Of a DNA stretch of 5,834 nt, positions 1-5,663 are shown piece after piece (the first letter of the stretch is position 1; each line of letters begins with the position of its first letter). The notes below the pieces were generated by a model. It searched no databases. It worked only from the letters and a program-made list of their open reading frames with translations, and was not told the DNA's origin. Position numbers and translations under genes: made by a program. The stretch spans positions 1-5,834 of the forward strand of contig JALOSN010000275.1 of assembly GCA_025458415.1 (NCBI GenBank), given 5' to 3'. The DNA is from Hydrogenophaga sp. (GTDB taxonomy: Bacteria; Pseudomonadota; Gammaproteobacteria; Burkholderiales; Burkholderiaceae_C).

Positions 1-614
1 CGCAGAGGGCTGTCCGGACCGCGACTGGACCAGGCCGAGGCCAGTTGCCGGTCCATGGCTTCTGCCGCTTGGCGCAGCACGGCGGAGGCTGGCGTGCGTT
101 TCGGAAAACGGTAGGTGTCAGGAAAGAATCGTCCTTCCGGATGGGACTCCGAACGTCCCAGCTGGGCCATGATCCTGTCCAGCGGGACCCCTTGCAGGTC
201 TTGTGTCAGATAGGGACTGGCCTGAACCGCCGCCATGACCTGCCGGATGTTCCAGCCCTCGACCAGGGTCAGACTGCGCAGGGCCTGTTCTCCACGCACC
301 AGTTTGCCCAGCAACTGACGCGGCGTGGTTCCCGCCTCGAACTCATAGCTTCCGGCCTTGATCAGGCGCGCGTTGCCGGAGAAACGGAACCAGGCAAACA
401 GCAGGGACTCGTCAGTCTGTATGCCGGCCGCCACCGCTGCAGAGGCCACAGCTCTGGCCGACATGCCGGGCTCGACCAGCAGCTCCACCGCCGTGCCTTC
501 GGCTCCGGGGCCAGGAGCCAAAGACAGAGGCCGGTCGATCCACCATTGTGCGGCCACCCACAGCACCGTGGCGCCGACGGCGCACAGCACCAGCAGCCGG
601 AGGATCCAGCGCAT
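1..614 (-). CDS. mltG: MltG (YceG-like) endolytic peptidoglycan transglycosylase, N-terminal part, cut by the left edge
   Basis: Inner-membrane lytic transglycosylase that cleaves nascent glycan strands and is thought to help set their length. The frame is open from an ATG at 614 to the window edge, giving 204 residues. Residues about 4-26 form one hydrophobic membrane anchor (ILRLLVLCAVGATVLW), followed by WWIDRPL, typical of the MltG start. Residues about 41-110 fit the LysM-like subdomain (PGMSARAV; KAGSYEFEAGTTPRQLL; LVRGEQ). The family stretches TLVEGWNIRQV (116-126) and PEGRFFPDTYRF (159-170) follow. The catalytic Glu of the family lies further C-terminal, outside the window, so activity cannot be judged. 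No Shine-Dalgarno precedes the ATG; the anchor placement decides the start. A GTG immediately upstream (617) is an equal alternative. The gene is divergent from ygfZ. By family precedent tmk could follow it to the left, but that is not visible. Confidence 0.93.
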   Translation of the reverse strand, partial: MRWILRLLVLCAVGATVLWVAAQWWIDRPLSLAPGPGAEGTAVELLVEPGMSARAVASAAVAAGIQTDESLLFAWFRFSGNARLIKAGSYEFEAGTTPRQLLGKLVRGEQALRSLTLVEGWNIRQVMAAVQASPYLTQDLQGVPLDRIMAQLGRSESHPEGRFFPDTYRFPKRTPASAVLRQAAEAMDRQLASAWSSRGPDSPL

Positions 615-652
615 CACAGACTGAAAGCCGGCAGGGTCATGCTCGGCAGGCT

Positions 653-681
653 AGAACACTTCATGGGCTCAGCATGATAAT
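653..681 (+). promoter_or_regulatory. Candidate sigma70 promoter for the ygfZ-NRDE operon
   Basis: In the 126-base mltG/ygfZ spacer, GATAAT at 676-681 preceded by T is a good -10 match. The hexamer 17 bases upstream (653-658, AGAACA) matches the -35 consensus at only three positions. Transcription would begin near 688, about 50 bases before the ygfZ ATG. On the minus strand the same AT-rich island reads TATCAT (679-674), a possible mltG -10, but no convincing -35 accompanies it. This is a motif-level guess. Confidence 0.35.
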
Positions 682-696
682 CGACAGTCCTTGTCG
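682..696. repeat. Small inverted repeat in the mltG/ygfZ spacer
   Basis: CGACA (682-686) and TGTCG (692-696) are perfect inverted arms around a 5-base spacer. The repeat sits directly downstream of the candidate ygfZ -10, around the expected start site. It could be an operator half-site pair or a short 5' hairpin, but 5-bp arms are also expected by chance in GC-rich DNA. Confidence 0.25.
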
Positions 697-725
697 GGAT
701 CTTCCATTTGCGCGCCCGATGCAGT

Positions 726-731
726 CCGAGG
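726..731 (+). promoter_or_regulatory. Ribosome binding site deciding the ygfZ start
   Basis: CCGAGG ends 9 bases before the ATG at 741. It supports that ATG over the in-frame TTG at 708, which has no purine-rich element and would add 11 non-conserved residues. Confidence 0.55.
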
Positions 732-740
732 CAAGCGTCC

Positions 741-1694
741 ATGAACCTGAGCACACCCGAATCCAGCGTCAGCCCCTCTGTTGAGTCTTCCACCTCGTCC
801 GGTGCCTGCCGCCTGAATCACCTTGGTGTGATCAGGGCATATGGGCCCGACGCGGTCAAGTTTCTTCAGGGGCAGCTTACACAGGACATCGCCCTGCTCA
901 GGCCAGGCCAGGCCAGACTCGCCGCCTTCTGCTCGGCCAAGGGTCGGATGCAGGCGAGCTTCATCGCCTTCAAAAAAGCTGAAGACGAGGTGCTCCTGGT
1001 GCTGTCGGCCGATCTGCTGCCCAGGACGCTCAAGCGCCTGGGCATGTTCGTCCTGCGTGCACAGGTGAGGTTGACTGACGAAAGCGCAGCGTGGCATCCA
1101 TGGGGCCTGGCAGGGGCAGCTTTCCCTTCAACACTGGACAGGCTGCCCTGGAGTTGTGGGCCGCTGGATGGCGGATCGGCGGTCTGCCTGTACCCGGCGG
1201 ACCATCTTCAAAGGGCCTTGGTGTTGCTGCCGGCCGATGCCCCGGTGCCTTCGGCCGCCCCGCTGGATCTGGCGATGTGGCACTGGCTGGAGGTGCGCTC
1301 GGGTGTCGCCATGGTCACCGAGCCGGTATTTGAGGCATTTGTGCCCCAGATGCTGAACTACGAGTCTGTCGGCGGCGTGAGTTTCAAGAAGGGCTGCTAT
1401 CCCGGACAGGAAGTGGTCGCGCGAAGCCAGTTTCGCGGCACGCTCAAGCGGCGGGCCTATCTGGTGCACGGACCCGTGCCGATGGCCATCGGACAGGAGG
1501 TCTTCCACAGCTCGGATGCAGAGCAGGCCTGCGGTACGGTGGTGGCCAGTGCTGCCCACCCGGGTGGAGGGAACGATGCCATCGTGTCCATGCAGGTCAG
1601 TGCAGCCGTCGATGGTCGATTGCACCTGGGTGCTGCTGCAGGTCCCACGCTGACGTTGCTGCCCTTGCCGTACCCGCTGTTGGATGACATCTGA
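741..1694 (+). CDS. ygfZ: YgfZ folate-binding protein, iron-sulfur cluster maintenance (GcvT-like/IBA57 family)
   Basis: Cytosolic tetrahydrofolate-binding protein of the YgfZ/GcvT family, related to mitochondrial IBA57. It supports assembly or repair of certain Fe-S enzymes, including the MiaB-type tRNA methylthiolase. The product is 317 residues, close to the usual 320-330. The N-terminal GcvT-like domain shows LNHLGVIRAYGPDAVKFLQG and the LQGQLTQDI motif (residues about 42-50), then FCSAKGRMQASF. The family signature KGCYPGQE is intact at about 217-224. Its Cys219 corresponds to the functionally essential Cys of E. coli YgfZ. QFRGTLKRR follows, as in homologues, and then the C-terminal barrel. 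The start is set by the Shine-Dalgarno at 726-731. The NRDE gene begins 21 bases after the stop, so the two are probably co-transcribed. Residues 1-25 are Ser/Thr-rich and poorly conserved. Confidence 0.95.
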   Translation: MNLSTPESSVSPSVESSTSSGACRLNHLGVIRAYGPDAVKFLQGQLTQDIALLRPGQARLAAFCSAKGRMQASFIAFKKAEDEVLLVLSADLLPRTLKRLGMFVLRAQVRLTDESAAWHPWGLAGAAFPSTLDRLPWSCGPLDGGSAVCLYPADHLQRALVLLPADAPVPSAAPLDLAMWHWLEVRSGVAMVTEPVFEAFVPQMLNYESVGGVSFKKGCYPGQEVVARSQFRGTLKRRAYLVHGPVPMAIGQEVFHSSDAEQACGTVVASAAHPGGGNDAIVSMQVSAAVDGRLHLGAAAGPTLTLLPLPYPLLDDI

Positions 1695-1715
1695 AACCCG
1701 GCAGGTCGTGCTCCG

Positions 1716-2573
1716 ATGTGCCTGATCGCGTTTGCCCTCAACGCCCGGCCGGGCCTCGGGCTGTTGCTGGCGGCCAACCGCGACGAGTATTTTGACCGTC
1801 CGACCGCGCGGCTTCACCGCTGGAACCTGCCGGACGGGTCGCAGGTGCTGGCCGGGCGTGACCTGCGCGAGGGTGGAACCTGGCTGGGCGCGGCTGTGTC
1901 GGGTCGCGTGGCCATGCTGACCAACGTCCGGTCGGCCGAACTGCCGGTGGCCCGCCGCAGCCGAGGGAACTTGGTGACGCAATGGCTTGGTACCGGATTC
2001 TCCGACAGGGCCCGGTTTGCCGAGACCATCGATCCTCAGGCCTATGGCGGTTTCAACCTGGTCATCGGCGATCTGAAGGAGGGCAACTGGTCCTTCGTCA
2101 GCAACCGCAACCCGGCCTGCCCGCATGACGCTCAGAAGCCGGGCCTGTGGCACCGCCCATTGCCGCCGGGTCTTTATGCGCTGTCGAATGCCAGCCTGGA
2201 CACCGACTGGCCCAAGACTTCGCTGCTGCGGTCCGCGCTGGCCCAGGCCCTGGATTCAGCCGATGGGCCGGACGATGACTGGCTACCGGGCCTGCAGGCC
2301 GCACTGGGTAGCCGAAGCCCGGCGGGTATACACGCCTTGCCCCGCACGGGCGTTTCCTTGGACTTTGAACAGGCCCTGGCAACCCCTTTTGTTCACATGC
2401 CCGATCGGGCTTACGGTACCCGGTCCAGCCTGATCATGAGCGCGTGGGTGAACGGCGGCCTGTGGCATCTGACGATGGACGAGTGGCACCATGGGCCCCT
2501 GGCCTCCCCCACCGCATTGCCGGCGTGGAATGCGTCGTCCCACCGTCGGGAGCGGCTGCAGCTGGCGCCTTGA
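1716..2573 (+). CDS. NRDE/TANGO2 family protein
   Basis: Member of the NRDE (TANGO2, formerly DUF833) family, a predicted Ntn-hydrolase-fold protein. Eukaryotic TANGO2 has been linked to heme or acyl-CoA/lipid handling, and the biochemical role is unsettled. The 285-residue product starts MCLIAFAL. Cys2, exposed after Met removal, is the expected N-terminal nucleophile. The name-giving NRDE is at 21-24, followed by YFDRPTARLHRW, then GRD (47-49), GGTWLG (53-58) and TNVR (69-72). A later LSNASLDTDWPKT stretch and GTRSS near the C-terminus also match the family. Position 2 of the Cys fixes the start; the Shine-Dalgarno (CAGGT, 1702-1706) is weak. The gene lies 21 bases behind ygfZ on the same strand and meets the thioesterase gene tail-to-tail with no gap. 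The last 30 residues look variable. Confidence 0.92.
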   Translation: MCLIAFALNARPGLGLLLAANRDEYFDRPTARLHRWNLPDGSQVLAGRDLREGGTWLGAAVSGRVAMLTNVRSAELPVARRSRGNLVTQWLGTGFSDRARFAETIDPQAYGGFNLVIGDLKEGNWSFVSNRNPACPHDAQKPGLWHRPLPPGLYALSNASLDTDWPKTSLLRSALAQALDSADGPDDDWLPGLQAALGSRSPAGIHALPRTGVSLDFEQALATPFVHMPDRAYGTRSSLIMSAWVNGGLWHLTMDEWHHGPLASPTALPAWNASSHRRERLQLAP

Positions 2574-2576
2574 TCA
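2571..2576. other. Abutting convergent stop codons (TGATCA)
   Basis: The NRDE stop TGA (2571-2573) and the thioesterase-GNAT stop TGA (minus strand, 2576-2574) are adjacent and form a six-base palindrome. No intergenic base separates the genes. I see no hairpin followed by a T-run on either strand nearby, so no intrinsic terminator is evident for either transcript. Confidence 0.9.
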
Positions 2577-3440
2577 GAGCCGCGACACCATTTCCAGGTG
2601 CTCGATGCCGGCCTCCATGAACGGCTCGCCATGTGGCTCGAAACCCATGCGGCGGTAGAAACCCACAGCACTGCGCTGGGCATGCAGCCGCACCTCACGG
2701 TCACCCCGATCGCGTGCGGCGGCCATCAGCGCCTGCAAGACGGCCGCCCCGAGCTGGCAGCCACGCATCACCCTTGAAACCGCCATCCGGCCGATCTTTC
2801 CGACCCCCGGCTCCTGAACCAGCAGGCGGCCGGTGGCCAGGGCCTGACCGAGCCGGTTGACAGCCAGGGCATGTACCGCGCCAGCATCGGCTGCGTCCAG
2901 CTCGATCTCGCGGTCAATGCCCTGTTCCTCCACGAACACCTCGGTCCGGATCCGGCTGGCCTGCGATCCCAGCTCCGCCCAGCTCCCGGTCCTGACCGAG
3001 AAGACCGGTTCGCCCGCTTCATAGCCCAGCAGGATGTCGCGCAGAACCTGCGGCACGGGCTGGGACCGCTGGGTGGCCGGATCGGCGAACACATAGATGA
3101 GCTCGCCGCTGATCAGGTGTTCCTCGCCGCGGAAGATGGCGCCAGTGAATGTCAGCGACGAATTGCCGATACGGCTGCACTTCATGCCCACCTCCAGCAT
3201 GTCGTCCATGCGGGCCGAAGCGTGGAACTCCACCGTGGCCTTGGCGACGTAGATGTCGCCACCCAGCTGGTGCATGGCCGCTTCGTACGGCAGCGCGACC
3301 GCGCGCCAGTAGTCTGTGACGGCTGTGTCGAAGTACATCAGGTAATGGGCGTTGAACACGATCTTCTGCATGTCCACCTCGGCCCAGCGCACGCGCAGGC
3401 GGTGCAGGCAGCGAAAGTCCGATCGTTGAAGCTTGGGCAT
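2574..3440 (-). CDS. Two-domain protein: 4HBT/hotdog acyl-CoA thioesterase (YbgC/FadM type) fused to a GNAT N-acetyltransferase
   Basis: The 288-residue product has two enzyme domains. Residues about 10-140 are a hotdog thioesterase: RVRWAEVDMQKIVFNAHY places Asp23 where YbgC/4HBT enzymes have the catalytic Asp, followed by YLMYFDTA and the strands KATVEFHASARMDDMLEV and SLTFTGAIFRG. Residues about 145-288 are a GNAT domain of the ElaA/YjcF kind: VFVEEQGI (168-175), acetyl-CoA-binding motif A around GRMAVSRVMRGCQLGA (217-232), FYRRMGFEPHGEPFMEAGIEH near the end. In motif A the usual R-x-x-G-x-G reads R-x-x-Q-L-G, so one glycine is replaced. The first domain would hydrolyse acyl-CoA thioesters and the second would transfer an acetyl group to an unknown amine; neither substrate is visible. 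The start ATG (3440) has no good Shine-Dalgarno and lies inside the end of the upstream hydrolase frame, which suggests translational coupling. Confidence 0.9.
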   Translation of the reverse strand: MPKLQRSDFRCLHRLRVRWAEVDMQKIVFNAHYLMYFDTAVTDYWRAVALPYEAAMHQLGGDIYVAKATVEFHASARMDDMLEVGMKCSRIGNSSLTFTGAIFRGEEHLISGELIYVFADPATQRSQPVPQVLRDILLGYEAGEPVFSVRTGSWAELGSQASRIRTEVFVEEQGIDREIELDAADAGAVHALAVNRLGQALATGRLLVQEPGVGKIGRMAVSRVMRGCQLGAAVLQALMAAARDRGDREVRLHAQRSAVGFYRRMGFEPHGEPFMEAGIEHLEMVSRL

Positions 3441-4372
3441 GTTGCCAGAGGAATGGCACGGCCAAACTGGATGAACCCATGGACAACCCCTGCATAGATT
3501 TCCAGCTCGACGGGCACCCCGGCCATGCGCAGGCGATCTGCGTAAATGATGCCTTCATCGGTGAGCGGGTCACACTCGGCGAGGCCGATCCATGCCGGTG
3601 CCAGCGCCTCCAGATCGGGGGTTCGGCCGTGTTCGTCCACCCCGTCGAGCGGTGCGAATCGCCAGTCGTTGCGGTCCTCGGGACCGCGCAGATAGTGGTG
3701 GAAAAAGTAGCTGATGTGGGCTTCTTCCAGCAGGAAGCCCTTGGCAAACGTCTCGTGGCTCGCCGTGTTCTGATGCCCGGCGCAGCCCGGGTAGAACAAC
3801 AGCTGCAACCTGATCGGCCAGCCGGCATCGCGGGCAGCAATGGCCGTCACTGCCGCCAGCGTGCCACCGGCGCTGTCGCCTCCAAGTGCGATCCGGCTGC
3901 CATCCAGGCGCAGCGCCACGGCGTTCTCGCGCAGCCACGCCAGACTGTCCCAGGCATCGTGCACCGCCGTCGGGAACTTCCATTCCGGCGCCAGCCGGTA
4001 GTCCACCGAGATCACCGCGCAGTGGGCCAGATGTGCCAGGTGCCGGCACAAGGGCTCATGGGTGGCCACACTGCCAACGGTGAATCCGCCGCCATGGAAG
4101 TACAGCAGCACGGGCAGGTGGCGATCCGAAGCCGGGGCAAAAAGCCGCGCTGGCAACCGGGATCCGTCGCGTGTTCCGATGTTCAGGTCTTCCACTCTGT
4201 CCAGCCTGTGCGGAACGATATCCAGCACGCCGGCCCCTGCGGCGTAGGCCAGCTTGGCCTGGGCAGGCGTGAGTGCATGCATGGGCACATGCCCGGCGCG
4301 CTCAATCCGGTCGAGCACACCGCGCATGGCAGGGCTCAGCAATGAACGTGGATTCTGATGGTGCGACGACAT
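3338..4372 (-). CDS. Alpha/beta hydrolase, HSL-type esterase/lipase, with an aberrant C-terminal tail
   Basis: Carboxylester hydrolase of the hormone-sensitive-lipase group, 344 residues, with no signal peptide and therefore probably cytosolic. The oxyanion-hole motif HGGGF is at 93-97. SVDYRLAPEWKFP is at 122-134, and the nucleophile elbow GDSAGG at 165-170 has Ser167. The catalytic Asp is in ECDPLTDEG (Asp268) and the catalytic His in VVHGF (His298). All catalytic residues are present. Family-like sequence continues to about QFGRAIP (302-308). The remaining 36 residues are Cys/Thr/Arg-rich and mostly an out-of-frame reading of the thioesterase start, with which the gene overlaps by 103 bases. 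The usual C-terminal helix appears lost or replaced, by deletion or a frameshift. The start at 4372 is chosen because the N-terminal LSPAMRGVLDRIERAG cap region begins just after it; the Shine-Dalgarno is poor. It is transcribed divergently from the alcohol dehydrogenase. Confidence 0.88.
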   Translation of the reverse strand: MSSHHQNPRSLLSPAMRGVLDRIERAGHVPMHALTPAQAKLAYAAGAGVLDIVPHRLDRVEDLNIGTRDGSRLPARLFAPASDRHLPVLLYFHGGGFTVGSVATHEPLCRHLAHLAHCAVISVDYRLAPEWKFPTAVHDAWDSLAWLRENAVALRLDGSRIALGGDSAGGTLAAVTAIAARDAGWPIRLQLLFYPGCAGHQNTASHETFAKGFLLEEAHISYFFHHYLRGPEDRNDWRFAPLDGVDEHGRTPDLEALAPAWIGLAECDPLTDEGIIYADRLRMAGVPVELEIYAGVVHGFIQFGRAIPLATCPSFNDRTFAACTACACAGPRWTCRRSCSTPIT

Positions 4373-4397
4373 GGATCCGCATTGTGGCTGTCTTTTC

Positions 4398-4414
4398 CGT
4401 GACCGCCGGTCACG
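4398..4414. promoter_or_regulatory. Perfect 17-bp palindrome, candidate operator
   Basis: CGTGACCG and CGGTCACG form 8-base perfect arms around a single central C (4406). The site is in the 117-base gap between the divergent hydrolase and alcohol dehydrogenase genes. It lies just upstream of the plus-strand -35 (4424) and within the expected 5' leader of the minus-strand transcript. This is the size and symmetry of a dimeric regulator site, so it could control both genes. No regulator gene is in the window. A leader hairpin on the minus transcript is the alternative reading. Confidence 0.5.
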
Positions 4415-4423
4415 CGCGCGGCA

Positions 4424-4452
4424 TTGGCGCCCGGCACCTGTGCCCGTATAGT
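4424..4452 (+). promoter_or_regulatory. Sigma70-type promoter for the iron alcohol dehydrogenase
   Basis: TTGGCG (4424-4429) and TATAGT (4447-4452) are separated by 17 bases, the optimal spacing. Each hexamer matches the consensus at four or more positions. Transcription would start near 4459, leaving a leader of about 30 bases before the ATG at 4490. Confidence 0.6.
4433..4444. repeat. Short inverted repeat within the promoter spacer
   Basis: GGCAC (4433-4437) and GTGCC (4440-4444) are perfect arms around CT. The repeat sits between the -35 and -10 of the plus promoter and just downstream of the minus -10. A repressor there would block both, but 5-bp arms may be coincidental. Confidence 0.25.
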
Positions 4453-4473
4453 TTTCCTTTGCAGCTTCACCAA
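4445..4473 (-). promoter_or_regulatory. Sigma70-type promoter for the alpha/beta hydrolase, overlapping the divergent promoter
   Basis: On the minus strand TTGGTG (4473-4468) and TATACG (4450-4445) are also 17 bases apart. The -10 shares bases 4447-4450 with the plus-strand -10. Transcription would start near 4438, giving a leader of about 65 bases that includes the 17-bp palindrome. RNA polymerase could occupy only one of the two promoters at a time. Confidence 0.5.
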
Positions 4474-4489
4474 AAACAGAGACGAACCC

Positions 4490-5626
4490 ATGGCCCAGAT
4501 CCTGTACGTGACGAACATCCTGATCGACTTCGGTGTGCTGGCGCAACTGCCGGCAGAATGCGAGCGTGCCGGAATCCGCCGGCCCCTGATCGTGACGGAC
4601 GCGGGAGTCAAAGCAGCCGGTCTCCTGGACAAGGCCACGGCCGCCCTGCCCGGCTGGCCGATCGCCGTGTTCGACCAGACACCCAGCAACCCGACCGAAG
4701 CGGCCGTGCGGTCTGCTGTTGCCATCTACCGGGCGCAGGCTTGCGACGGACTGATCGCACTTGGAGGCGGCAGCGCCATCGACTGCGCCAAAGGGGTGGC
4801 CATCGCCGCGGTTCACGAAGGTCCGCTCAAGAACTACGCCACGATCGAGGGCGGATCACCCAGGATCACGGCTGCCGTGCCGCCGCTGATCGCCATCCCC
4901 ACCACCGCCGGCACCGGCAGCGAAGTGGCCCGGGGGGCCATCGTCATCGTCGACGACGGCCGCAAACTGGGCTTTCACAGCTGGCATCTGGTGCCCAAGA
5001 CGGCCCTGCTGGACCCTGAGCTGACGCTCGGACTGCCGCCGCTTCTGACCGCCGCGACCGGCATGGACGCCATTGCCCATTGCATGGAAACTTTCATGGC
5101 GCCGGCCTTCAACCCGCCGGCCGATGGCATTGCGCTGGATGGCTTGCAGCGCGGCTGGTCGCACATCGCGCGCGCCACCCAAGATGGCCAGGACCGTGAG
5201 GCCCGACTGAACATGATGAGCGCCTCCATGCAGGGCGCGATGGCCTTCCAGAAAGGTCTGGGCTGCGTGCACAGCCTCAGCCACAGCCTCGGGGGCGTGA
5301 ATCCCCGCCTCCACCATGGCACCCTCAACGCCCTTTTTCTGCCGGCCGTGATCGCCTTCAACGCCGGTGCGCCAAGCGTGCAGAAGGAACGCCGTCTGGA
5401 ACGTATGGCCCAGGCCATGGGTATCGGGGGCGCAGCCGGCCTGGGCCCCGCCATCCGTGACATGAACGCCCGGCTGGGGCTGCCCAGGGGCCTGGCCGAC
5501 CTGGGAGTCACGCCGGACCTGTTCGACAAGGTCATCGAAGGGGCTCTTGCGGATCATTGCCACAAGACCAATCCCCGCATTGCCACGGCCGATGACTACC
5601 GTGGCATGCTGGAGGCATCGATGTAG
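4490..5626 (+). CDS. Iron-containing alcohol dehydrogenase, 4-hydroxybutyrate dehydrogenase-like
   Basis: Cytosolic NAD(P)-dependent group III (iron) alcohol dehydrogenase of 378 residues, the normal family length. The dinucleotide-binding domain shows GGGSAIDCAKG (92-102) and PTTAGTGSE (137-145). The metal-binding domain has Asp193 and His197 in GMDAIAHCME, His261 in GCVHSLSHSLGG, and His276 in the HHG before TLNALFLP. These match the four metal ligands known from FucO. From memory, long stretches (CERxGIRRPL, DGRKLGFHSWHL, NMMSASMQGAMAFQKGLGC) resemble 4-hydroxybutyrate dehydrogenase (gbd) of Cupriavidus necator, which oxidises 4-hydroxybutyrate to succinate semialdehyde. Substrate assignment remains inference. 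The ATG at 4490 is preferred over upstream frame-open codons, which would fall inside the promoter; GAGACGA just before it is a weak ribosome site. The LLM oxidoreductase gene follows after 37 bases. Confidence 0.92.
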   Translation: MAQILYVTNILIDFGVLAQLPAECERAGIRRPLIVTDAGVKAAGLLDKATAALPGWPIAVFDQTPSNPTEAAVRSAVAIYRAQACDGLIALGGGSAIDCAKGVAIAAVHEGPLKNYATIEGGSPRITAAVPPLIAIPTTAGTGSEVARGAIVIVDDGRKLGFHSWHLVPKTALLDPELTLGLPPLLTAATGMDAIAHCMETFMAPAFNPPADGIALDGLQRGWSHIARATQDGQDREARLNMMSASMQGAMAFQKGLGCVHSLSHSLGGVNPRLHHGTLNALFLPAVIAFNAGAPSVQKERRLERMAQAMGIGGAAGLGPAIRDMNARLGLPRGLADLGVTPDLFDKVIEGALADHCHKTNPRIATADDYRGMLEASM

Positions 5627-5653
5627 GCGGCCTGCGCCGCGGCATCCTCGCCT

Positions 5654-5658
5654 GGAGA
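5654..5658 (+). promoter_or_regulatory. Strong ribosome binding site for the LLM oxidoreductase gene
   Basis: GGAGA ends 5 bases before the ATG at 5664. It is the clearest Shine-Dalgarno in the window and fixes this start. The 37-base gap after the dehydrogenase stop has no promoter or T-run terminator, so the two genes are probably co-transcribed. Confidence 0.7.
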
Positions 5659-5663
5659 CCCAC

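Noticed and set aside
45..677. 210-codon plus-strand open frame at the left edge
   Set aside because: It is antisense to mltG, whose membrane anchor and PDTY motif are clear; the plus frame has no family features.
615..740. Small RNA or extra gene in the mltG/ygfZ spacer
   Set aside because: No terminator-like hairpin with T-run and no frame with a ribosome site; a divergent promoter region is enough to explain it.
1128..2153. Long open frame (341 codons) on the minus strand opposite ygfZ and the NRDE gene
   Set aside because: It runs antisense to two well-supported genes, has no recognisable motif and is Arg/His/Gly/Gln-rich, as expected of shadow frames in GC-rich coding DNA.
3479..4345. 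288-codon plus-strand open frame opposite the hydrolase
   Set aside because: The opposite strand carries a complete catalytic triad in a conserved family; this frame shows no domain and low-complexity composition.
4373..4816. Upstream extension of the hydrolase frame to an ATG at 4816
   Set aside because: It would run through the promoter region and antisense to the first 100 codons of the alcohol dehydrogenase, with no hydrolase-like sequence; the ATG at 4372 gives the normal family N-terminus.
5627..5640. Hairpin GCGGC-CTGC-GCCGC after the alcohol dehydrogenase stop as a terminator
   Set aside because: The stem is only 5 bp with no T-run after it, and the next gene follows at once with its own ribosome site, so read-through is more likely.
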